Shown: piece after piece, positions 36,231-42,164 of the stretch
Position numbering within the stretch: the stretch's first letter is position 1
Layout: each line of letters opens with the position of its first letter
DNA from: Mesorhizobium sp. B2-7-2
GTDB lineage: Bacteria > Pseudomonadota > Alphaproteobacteria > Rhizobiales > Rhizobiaceae
Direction: 5' to 3'
DNA: 48,762 nucleotides
NCBI RefSeq assembly: GCF_006440775.1
Contig: NZ_VFTZ01000034.1
Location: forward strand, 1 to 48,762
Position numbers and translations under genes: made by a program
Notes under the pieces: generated by a model
Databases searched by the model: none
The model's input: the letters and a program-made list of their open reading frames with translations, nothing else
What the model was told of the DNA's origin: nothing

Positions 36231-36656
36231 ATGAAGACGACAAGCTATTATCCGGTGCTGATGACGGATGATGTCGCAGGCACTGCGGACTTTTATGTCG
36301 AGCATTTCCGCTTCGAGCCGCTGTTTGCGAGCGACTGGTATGTGCATCTGCGCTCCAGCGAGGACAGGCGCGTCAATCTTGGCATCGTCCAGGGCGATCA
36401 TCAGACGATCCCGCAAGAAGGGCGGGGGCGCACGTCGGGCCTGCTGATCAATTTCGAGGTCCGCGATCCCGACGCGGTCTATGAGCGGATTGTCGCCGCT
36501 GGCCTGCCGATCCTGCGCAGCTTGCGCGACGAGCCGTTCGGCCAGCGCCATTTCATCACCAGGGACCCCAACGGCGTGCTGATCGACGTCATCAAGCCGA
36601 TCCCGCCGAGCGAGGAATTCCTGGCGCAATATGCCGAGGGCGTGGCCGGGGGATAG
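36231..36656 (+). CDS. VOC-family protein (glyoxalase/bleomycin-resistance fold)
   Basis: 141 aa. YYPVLMTDDVAGTADFYVEHFRFEPLFASDWYVHLRS, INFEVRDPDAVYERIVAAGLPILRSLRDEPFGQRHFITRDPNGVLIDVI follow the two beta-alpha-beta-beta-beta modules of the vicinal oxygen chelate family. The end (HFITRDPNGVLIDVI) resembles the metal-ligand positions of dioxygenase or resistance members. Start 36231 after GAGGAGAAGG. Divergent TetR gene and two operators show inducible expression; the substrate is unknown. Confidence 0.85.
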   Translation: MKTTSYYPVLMTDDVAGTADFYVEHFRFEPLFASDWYVHLRSSEDRRVNLGIVQGDHQTIPQEGRGRTSGLLINFEVRDPDAVYERIVAAGLPILRSLRDEPFGQRHFITRDPNGVLIDVIKPIPPSEEFLAQYAEGVAGG

Positions 36657-36671
36657 GCCGGCGCGGCGATC

Positions 36672-37619
36672 TTAGCTCGTCCGCGCCACCGGCGTCACCA
36701 TAACCTGGGAAACGCCGGTGCGGCGAACGACCGTGCAGAGCGTCTCGCGGCCGATGCGCTCGGCATCGAGCATGCGCACGAGGTCGTCGACGCCGGTGAC
36801 CGGCCGTCCGTCGATAGCTGCGATGATGTCGCCTTCCTTCAGGCCGGCCTTGGCGGCGGGGCCGTTCTTCTCGACGCTGCGCAGGCGCACCGCCGTGTTC
36901 GTGGTCACCTGCGACAGAAGTGCCGCACGGCGCGGCAGGTTGGTCGTGTCGGCGGAAACGCCGATGAAGGCGCGGCGCACGCGGCCGAAGCGGATGATTT
37001 CAGAGATGACGAAATTGGCGGTATTGGACGCGACCGCGAAGGCGATGCCCTGCGCGCCATGGATCATGGCGGTGTTGACGCCGATCACCTCGCCTGCCGA
37101 CGACACCAGCGGTCCGCCGGAATTGCCGGGATTGAGCGCGGCATCGGTCTGGATGACGTCGTCGATCAGCCGGCCGGTCGAGGCGCGCATCGAGCGGCCG
37201 AGCGCCGAGACGACGCCGGCGGTAACGGTCCATTCGAAACCGAGCGGATTGCCGATCGCAATCGCGATCTGGCCGCGGCGAAGGCGCTTGGAATCGCCGA
37301 GCGGCGCAATGTCGGCGAAGCTGCCGTCGGCGCGCACCAGCGCGATGTCGGTGTCAGGATCGCGGCCAAGCACGTGGCCTTCGCGCGAGGCGCCGTCCGG
37401 CATGGTCACCCGCACGGCGCGCGCGTCGCCGACGACGTGGAAATTGGTGACAACCAGCCCGTCCTGCGCGATGACGAAGCCGGAGCCGTGACCGCCGGCG
37501 CCGATGCGCTCGATGCGGCACACGGCTGGGCCGATGCGGTCGACGGCGTCGGCGACCGTCGCCGAATAGGTGTCAAGCAGACTGTCGTCAGATGGAACTT
37601 TTTCGGCTGCGAAAGCCAT
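36672..37619 (-). CDS. HtrA/DegP-like S1C serine protease
   Basis: 315 aa. Chymotrypsin-fold domain with an intact triad: TNFHVVGDA (His61), PDTDIALVRA (Asp91) and LNPGNSGGPLV (Ser167). A single PDZ domain follows (SVEKNGPAAKAGLKEGDIIAAIDGRPVTGVDDLVRML). Unlike classic DegP/DegQ there is no signal peptide after the ATG at 37619, so it may act in the cytosol or start elsewhere. The longer frame upstream lies in a family A palindrome and was rejected. A catalytically dead paralogue diverges at 37837. Confidence 0.85.
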   Translation of the reverse strand: MAFAAEKVPSDDSLLDTYSATVADAVDRIGPAVCRIERIGAGGHGSGFVIAQDGLVVTNFHVVGDARAVRVTMPDGASREGHVLGRDPDTDIALVRADGSFADIAPLGDSKRLRRGQIAIAIGNPLGFEWTVTAGVVSALGRSMRASTGRLIDDVIQTDAALNPGNSGGPLVSSAGEVIGVNTAMIHGAQGIAFAVASNTANFVISEIIRFGRVRRAFIGVSADTTNLPRRAALLSQVTTNTAVRLRSVEKNGPAAKAGLKEGDIIAAIDGRPVTGVDDLVRMLDAERIGRETLCTVVRRTGVSQVMVTPVARTS

Positions 37620-37655
37620 CGGCGTGTTCCCGTGTGGAATGATGTTTTCCTTGGC

Positions 37656-37701
37656 GCGTGTCGTTGCCCCAAAAACCGCGCAGCACTTTTGGGCGACACG
37701 C
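37656..37701. repeat. Rhizobial intergenic palindrome, family A copy 3
   Basis: GCGTGTCG pairs with CGACACGC, where copies 1, 2 and 4 have GCATGTC on the left arm. The inner stem is CCCAAAA/TTTTGGG. It lies 37 bp upstream of the HtrA-like start. Confidence 0.75.
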
Positions 37702-37836
37702 ACTATATGTGCGGAGCAGCCGCAACTGCCGCGACCTGACCAGATGGCCAGTCCGGCCAGCGACTAGCCGTCAGGCGAGTACCCGCGGCGCTGTTACCGA
37801 GCGATATCTGGGTCACCGAACCCAGGAGACAGTCTT

Positions 37837-38712
37837 ATGAGCGACTTCAACCTCAGTGCCTTTTCCGACGCGATCGCCGATATCGCGGCTTCCGCCGCCC
37901 CCGCGCTGGCGAGTTTCGTCACGCACCATCACCGCACCGCGAGCGCCTTCCATTGGCGCGACGGCTATTTCGTCACCGCCGAGGAAGCGGTCGAAGCCGG
38001 CGAGGAGACCGAATTGACGCTGGCTTCCGGCGAAACCGTCAAGGCCGAGCTCGTCGGACGCGATCCTTCGACGGGCGTTGCCCTGTTGAAGCCTGCTTCC
38101 GGGGCCGCCGGGTTGCCGCAACTGGCTCAGGCCGGCGCTGTGCGGCCCGGCCATATCGCGATTGCGGCCGGCAACAGCGACGGCGCCGCGCTTGCGGTGC
38201 TCGGCACGGTCGGCGAGGTCGGGCCGGCCTGGCGCTCGATGCGCGGCGGCACGATCGACCGGCGCATCAATCTTGCCATCAACACCGGCGGGCGCTTCGA
38301 GGGCGGGCCGGTGCTCGACGCCAAGGGCGGCGTGATCGGCATGCTCTTGTTCGGTCCGCGCCGGCGGGCGCTGGTGATGCCCTACGAGACGATCGAGCGC
38401 GCGGTGGCGACGCTGCGCGAGAAGGGTCATGTCGCGCGCGGCTATCTCGGCGCCGGGCTGCATCCGATCCGCAATGGCGACACGAAAGGCGCCATGGTGA
38501 TGAGCCTCGACGATAACGGCCCGGCCAAGGCCGCCGGCCTGCATGTCGGCGACATCATCGTCGCGTGGAACGGCGAGGCGGTGCATGGGCCGCGCGAGCT
38601 TATCCGCAAGCTTGGACCGGATAGCGCCGGCACAACCGTGGCGCTCGGTATCTCGAGCGGCGGCGCTGAGCGCGACGTCTCGATCACCATCGGCGAGAAG
38701 CCGCTGAGCTGA
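37837..38712 (+). CDS. Catalytically inactive HtrA-like paralogue with PDZ domain
   Basis: 291 aa, one protease-fold domain and a PDZ domain (ARGYLGAGLHPI..., then DNGPAKAAGLHVGDIIVAWNGEAVHGPRELIRKL). Aligned with its active neighbour, all three catalytic residues are replaced: His by Glu50 (VTAEEAV), Asp by Gly80 (DPSTGVALLK) and Ser by Glu155 (RFEGGPVL). GGP and the fold are kept, so it is probably a stable binding or regulatory protein rather than decay. No signal peptide is apparent. The next gene, a LuxR-type regulator, starts eight bases on and is probably cotranscribed. Confidence 0.8.
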   Translation: MSDFNLSAFSDAIADIAASAAPALASFVTHHHRTASAFHWRDGYFVTAEEAVEAGEETELTLASGETVKAELVGRDPSTGVALLKPASGAAGLPQLAQAGAVRPGHIAIAAGNSDGAALAVLGTVGEVGPAWRSMRGGTIDRRINLAINTGGRFEGGPVLDAKGGVIGMLLFGPRRRALVMPYETIERAVATLREKGHVARGYLGAGLHPIRNGDTKGAMVMSLDDNGPAKAAGLHVGDIIVAWNGEAVHGPRELIRKLGPDSAGTTVALGISSGGAERDVSITIGEKPLS

Positions 38713-38720
38713 GAGGGTCT

Positions 38721-39383
38721 ATGGCAAACAGCGCAGCACAAGCAGTCGCGAGACCGGCGATCGCGAGACCGGAGCCGGCAATTCACCGGCTGACGGTGTT
38801 GGTCGCGCTCGGCGATGTCCAGCGCGCCGAGCAACTTGCCGATGCGCTGGCCGCGAGCGACGATCTGGCGCCGGCCTTGGCTGGAAGCGGCGTCGGCCAA
38901 ATGGCGGATGTCGCCATCGTCGATGGGGCCGGCCTGGAAAACCGGGTCGTCAGTTCGGCCACCCCAATCGTCCTGCTTTCGCGGCGTGCGGGCAGCGAGC
39001 AGGTGGCAAACAATGTGCTGGCCGTGCTGCCTGCCTCCGCGGACGGCCTGCTGATCGCCGCCGCAGCGCGGTTGGCGGCCTCAGGCTACCGCGTCGGCAG
39101 GGCGGCGCCGTCGGAGGCCGCGCATGGCGATTTCCACGATGACGAGCCTGTCGAGGAAGAGACGCCTGACGACAACCAGCCTCGCCCGGCTTTGTCGCCG
39201 CGCGAGGCGGAGGTGTTGGCTCTGCTGGCCGAAGGCGCGCCGAACAAGGTCATCGCCCGGCGGCTCAACATTTCCGTGCACACGGCGAAGTTCCACGTCG
39301 CCGCCATCCTGATCAAGCTCGGCGCCGCCAACCGCACCGACGCCATCGCGATCGCCATGCGGCAGGGGCTGGTGCTGGTTTGA
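38721..39383 (+). CDS. LuxR/NarL-type regulator with receiver-like N-terminus
   Basis: 220 aa. C-terminal helix-turn-helix: LSPREAEVLALLAEGAPNKVIARRLNISVHTAKFHVAAILIKLGAANRTDAI. The N-terminal domain (RLTVLVALGDVQRAEQLADALAAS, MADVAIVDGAG, ATPIVLLSRRAG) has the order of a response-regulator receiver but is degenerate. It is cotranscribed with the inactive HtrA-like gene, so the two may form a regulatory pair; this is inference. No histidine kinase is nearby. Confidence 0.85.
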   Translation: MANSAAQAVARPAIARPEPAIHRLTVLVALGDVQRAEQLADALAASDDLAPALAGSGVGQMADVAIVDGAGLENRVVSSATPIVLLSRRAGSEQVANNVLAVLPASADGLLIAAAARLAASGYRVGRAAPSEAAHGDFHDDEPVEEETPDDNQPRPALSPREAEVLALLAEGAPNKVIARRLNISVHTAKFHVAAILIKLGAANRTDAIAIAMRQGLVLV

Positions 39384-39387
39384 TGCC

Positions 39388-39777
39388 TCAAACAGCGGGT
39401 TCGATATCGGTGAGGCGAAAATCGTCGCCCTTGAACAGCAGCGGCATCGCCTCGAGCCGGGCAGTGGCGTAAGCGATGCAGGCGCCAAAGTTCAACGCTG
39501 CGGGATGACGACCCTTGCCGTAGCGCAGGAAAGCGTGGAGCGCGACGGCGGCGTGGTCGGCGGTGAAGGCGATCGTCTCGATCGAAGCCGTGCGCAGGAA
39601 GGCGTCGAACGGCTCCAGGATTTCATCCTGCCACCCGCCGGCGAGCACCATGCTCGTTTCGAGAAGGGTGGGGGCTGCGATCAATCGCCTTGTGGCATTC
39701 GCAATCGCCCGCACGAAACGATCATGATCCGGCTCGGCGCGGAGGATCGCGACCAGGGCCGATGAATCGATGATCAT
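39388..39777 (-). CDS. vapC: VapC-type PIN-domain toxin (third acidic residue missing)
   Basis: 129 aa. MIIDSSALVAIL carries the first Asp (4), TLLETSM the second acid (Glu40), and LLFKGDDFRLTDI the last ones. In family members the third acid lies in a LNFGDC motif; here it reads NFGACIAYATA, with Ala97 in place of Asp. VapC toxins cut RNA, often initiator tRNA, so activity may be reduced or lost. The start overlaps the vapB stop by four bases (ATGA), typical of a VapBC operon. Confidence 0.85.
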   Translation of the reverse strand: MIIDSSALVAILRAEPDHDRFVRAIANATRRLIAAPTLLETSMVLAGGWQDEILEPFDAFLRTASIETIAFTADHAAVALHAFLRYGKGRHPAALNFGACIAYATARLEAMPLLFKGDDFRLTDIEPAV

Positions 39778-40040
39778 CGCGTCGGGATTCCGAGATCGTC
39801 GTAACCGAGGATCTCATCCTCAGTCATCGCATTTTCCCGCTTCGGGATCCGCGCGCCGCTGTCCGAAATCGCCATCAGATGTTGAAAAAGGTCGCTGCTT
39901 TCGTCGCGAGGCACAAGCCGCTCGCGTGCAACTTCGCGCTCGAGGGACTGGCGGATCGCCTCCGTCACGGACACGCGACGGCGGCGGGCTAGCTCGCGCG
40001 CCAACTGCTCGACTTCCAAATTCTTGATCGATAGAGCCAT
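39774..40040 (-). CDS. vapB: VapB-type antitoxin
   Basis: 88 aa. MALSIKNLEVEQLARELARRRRVSVTEAIRQSLEREVARER is the ribbon-helix-helix of Rv0623-type VapB antitoxins, followed by a toxin-binding tail. It should bind VapC and repress its own promoter. The start at 40040 is 4 bp from an inverted repeat; a longer open frame upstream is spurious. The pair overlaps by four bases. Confidence 0.88.
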   Translation of the reverse strand: MALSIKNLEVEQLARELARRRRVSVTEAIRQSLEREVARERLVPRDESSDLFQHLMAISDSGARIPKRENAMTEDEILGYDDLGIPTR

Positions 40041-40044
40041 TATA

Positions 40045-40068
40045 TATTCTACCTGCTTGTCTAGAATA
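40045..40068. promoter_or_regulatory. Candidate VapB operator
   Basis: TATTCTA-N10-TAGAATA, seven-base arms, directly upstream of vapB. Confidence 0.6.
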
Positions 40069-40197
40069 CATATCGCTCTGCAAAGCTCGGCAAGACGGCA
40101 AGGCTCCGCAGCGTCATCACGGACCACATGCGCGCGCCCTTGTGTCCGCGGGTCGGTGCGGGCAAGGATCGCACTGAAGAATGACGGGAGGCAAAAA

Positions 40198-41064
40198 ATG
40201 TCGCTCCACGGAAAGACGCTGTTCATCTCGGGCGGATCGCGTGGCATCGGGCTGGCGATCGCGCTGCGCGCGGCGCGCGACGGCGCCAATGTGACGATCG
40301 CGGCCAAGACCGCCGAGCCGCATCCGAAGCTGCCGGGCACCATCTACAGCGCGGCGGAAGAGATCGAGCGGGCCGGCGGCAAGGCGCTGCCGGTGCTTTG
40401 CGACATCCGCGACGAGGCGCAGGTCGCCGATGCGGTGGCAAGAACCGTCGAGCGGTTCGGCGGCATCGACGTCTGCGTCAACAATGCCAGCGCCATCCAG
40501 CTCACCGGCACGCTGGAGACCGACATGAAGCGCTACGACCTGATGCACCAGGTCAATACGCGCGGCACCTTCCTGGTCTCCAAAATGTGCATTCCCCACC
40601 TTAGGTTGGCCGAGAACCCTCACATCCTGAATTTGGCGCCGCCGCTCGACATGAAGGCCAAGTGGTTCAAGAATCATGTCGCCTACACAATGGCCAAGTT
40701 CGGCATGTCGATGTGCACGCTGGGCATGAGCGCCGAATTCGCCAAGGACGGTATCGCGGTCAATTCGCTATGGCCGATCTCCACTATCGATACCGCTGCC
40801 GTGCGCAATCTTCTGGGCGGCGCCACGGTGGCCGCGATGAGCCGCTCGCCCGACATCATGGCCGACGCCGCGCATGCGATCTTCATGCGCCCGTCGCGCG
40901 AAGCGACCGGCAATTTCTATATCGACGAAGAGGTGCTGCGCGCCGAAGGCGTGACGGACTTTTCGATCTATGCGCCAGGCGCCAAAGGGGCACTTGCCGG
41001 CGATTTCTTTGTTCCTGACGAGGTGTTCGCCAATTCGAACACGAAGATAACGCGAGCCTTTTAG
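40198..41064 (+). CDS. SDR-family oxidoreductase (HSDL2-like)
   Basis: 288 aa. Cofactor motif SGGSRGIG (11-18), NNAS (95-98) and catalytic Tyr163/Lys167 in AYTMAK. The ILNLAPPLDMKAKWFKNH block is that of the hydroxysteroid-dehydrogenase-like subgroup, where ILNLSPPL is usual; the Ser expected at 147 is Ala here. NAD(P)-dependent oxidation or reduction of a lipid-like substrate is likely, but activity may be altered. GGGAGG seven bases before the ATG. Flanked by vapBC and parDE. Confidence 0.85.
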   Translation: MSLHGKTLFISGGSRGIGLAIALRAARDGANVTIAAKTAEPHPKLPGTIYSAAEEIERAGGKALPVLCDIRDEAQVADAVARTVERFGGIDVCVNNASAIQLTGTLETDMKRYDLMHQVNTRGTFLVSKMCIPHLRLAENPHILNLAPPLDMKAKWFKNHVAYTMAKFGMSMCTLGMSAEFAKDGIAVNSLWPISTIDTAAVRNLLGGATVAAMSRSPDIMADAAHAIFMRPSREATGNFYIDEEVLRAEGVTDFSIYAPGAKGALAGDFFVPDEVFANSNTKITRAF

Positions 41065-41354
41065 AGGTGTCTCGGATAATCCATCTGTTGATGTAAAATA
41101 CGAACAACGTCAATGGATTGCCCACTCATCCGCAGATACACTACGTGCGAGCCGACTGAATATTTCAGCAGGCCAGGTCGAACATCCGACGCGTTTCGTG
41201 CTATCGCCGGAAACTGGTCTATCAGATTGATCATGGAGTGGATGGAGCGGATGTAGGCTTCTGCCCGCTCCGCGCCCCATTGGCTCAGCGAATAATCCCA
41301 GATACCATCAAGGTCCCGCCTCGCTTTCGGCGAAAACCGGACCGTTCTTTTCAT
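41061..41354 (-). CDS. parE: ParE/RelE-family toxin
   Basis: 97 aa. RFSPKARRDLDGIWDYSLSQWGAERAEAYIRSIHSMINLI and the end YSVGSHVVYLRMSGQSIDVVRILHQQMDYPRHL are those of ParE (gyrase-poisoning) toxins. Its start overlaps the parD stop by four bases and its last four bases overlap the SDR stop on the other strand. Confidence 0.9.
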   Translation of the reverse strand: MKRTVRFSPKARRDLDGIWDYSLSQWGAERAEAYIRSIHSMINLIDQFPAIARNASDVRPGLLKYSVGSHVVYLRMSGQSIDVVRILHQQMDYPRHL

Positions 41355-41587
41355 CCGCGTTTCTTTGCCTTCAGAAACGCCTCAATGTCGAACGGCTCGG
41401 GGTTGCCCGACATGTCTCCTTCGTCGATTGCGGCACGCAGCTGCTCGAGTTTCAATTCTTGTTCTTCGAGAAGGCGAAGACCGGCACGGACGGTTTCACT
41501 TGCCGAGCCGAAGCGGCCTTTCGCTATTTGCCGTTGGATGAAGGCATCATACTGATCGCCAAGGGTCACGGAGGTGTTTTTGGGCAT
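41351..41587 (-). CDS. parD: ParD-type antitoxin
   Basis: 78 aa. MPKNTSVTLGDQYDAFIQRQIAKGRFGSASETVRAGLRLLEEQE is the ribbon-helix-helix of ParD, followed by a toxin-binding tail. It neutralises ParE and represses its own operon. An inverted repeat 13 bp upstream is the likely operator. Confidence 0.9.
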   Translation of the reverse strand: MPKNTSVTLGDQYDAFIQRQIAKGRFGSASETVRAGLRLLEEQELKLEQLRAAIDEGDMSGNPEPFDIEAFLKAKKRG

Positions 41588-41599
41588 CTCTCATCTCCA

Positions 41600-41616
41600 A
41601 TACCAATAGATGGTAT
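41600..41616. promoter_or_regulatory. Candidate ParD operator
   Basis: ATACCA-N5-TGGTAT upstream of parD. Confidence 0.55.
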
Positions 41617-41708
41617 CAAGGCGCCGTCAAGCTGACAAGCCTAGGCCAAATTCGTCGGAGCGTTTCACCGTTTCACGGAAAAGGCGAACCGCTCCATCTT
41701 TTGTTTTG

Positions 41709-41782
41709 ACGCAAGTCCGGACGGAAGGCTACGGCGAAGGCGCCGGGCGTAACCGCTTACACTGTTCCTGGAATTTGCTCTG
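41709..41782. repeat. Rhizobial intergenic palindrome, family B copy 2 (disrupted)
   Basis: Begins CGCAAGTCCGGACGGAAG and ends TTCCTGGAATTTGCTCTGG, as in rhizobial RIME-type palindromes, but about 27 bases are inserted in the middle. The linker TCTTTTGTTTTGA precedes it, as beside family A copies. The rest of the gap 41588-42164 holds the operator, a likely small RNA, terminators and a family A copy; I see no protein gene. Confidence 0.6.
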
Positions 41783-41818
41783 GCCGTATTTCGGCCCGGT
41801 GACACAGGTTTTCAAGGC

Positions 41819-41851
41819 AAAAAACCCCGCCGGGGAGGGGGCCCGGCGGGG
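41819..41851 (-). terminator. Intrinsic terminator of the candidate small RNA
   Basis: Ten-base GC stem with seven-base loop, followed by TTTTTT on the minus strand. Confidence 0.85.
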
Positions 41852-41976
41852 CTCAACGTGTCCCGCTGGAGTCGGGACGGGGCAGGGAACGCCCTGTCTG
41901 GAATCTGGGTGCCGCAATGCGGCAATTCAATGAGCAGGGCGGGCCAGGCAGGACAATTCTTCTTGAGCCGGCAAGG
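41819..41976 (-). ncRNA. Candidate small RNA
   Basis: On the minus strand this 158-bp stretch folds into four stems in a row: GCCGC-ATT-GCGGC (41911-41923), CAGGG-CGTT-CCCTG (41883-41896), GTCCCG-N7-CGGGAC (41860-41878) and the terminator CCCCGCCGGG-N7-CCCGGCGGGG followed by six T (41819-41851). Terminal loop is C-rich (CCCCCTC), like the anti-SD loops of several rhizobial trans-acting RNAs. A second terminator separates it from ompA upstream, so it is probably transcribed alone. The promoter is not identified and the 5' end is a guess. Confidence 0.45.
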
Positions 41977-42003
41977 AAAAAAGCCCATCCGGGCGGGATG
42001 GGC
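41977..42003 (-). terminator. Intrinsic terminator after the OmpA-family gene
   Basis: Minus strand GCCCATCC-N5-GGATGGGC followed by TTTTTT, 162 bp after the stop codon. Confidence 0.88.
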
Positions 42004-42063
42004 CTTCATCTTGCGCGCTGATTCCGAAAATCCGGACAGGATCTTGAAATCAAACGCTAAACC

Positions 42064-42094
42064 GCGACGCGCTGAAACGGATTCAGCGCGTCGC
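42064..42094. repeat. Perfect 13-bp hairpin beside family A copy 4
   Basis: GCGACGCGCTGAA-N5-TTCAGCGCGTCGC. A degenerate form of the same module lies beside copy 1 at 15835-15868. Confidence 0.75.
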
Positions 42095-42112
42095 AGTTTA
42101 CGTCGCTTTTCA

Positions 42113-42161
42113 ATGCATGTCGTTGTCCCAAAACCGCTGCACAGTTTTGGGCGACACGCAT
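42113..42161. repeat. Rhizobial intergenic palindrome, family A copy 4
   Basis: ATGCATGTCG pairs with CGACACGCAT (one G-T pair), CCCAAAA with TTTTGGG. It begins four bases after the OmpA-family stop, the same distance as copy 1 from its gene. Confidence 0.75.
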
Positions 42162-42164
42162 CGA

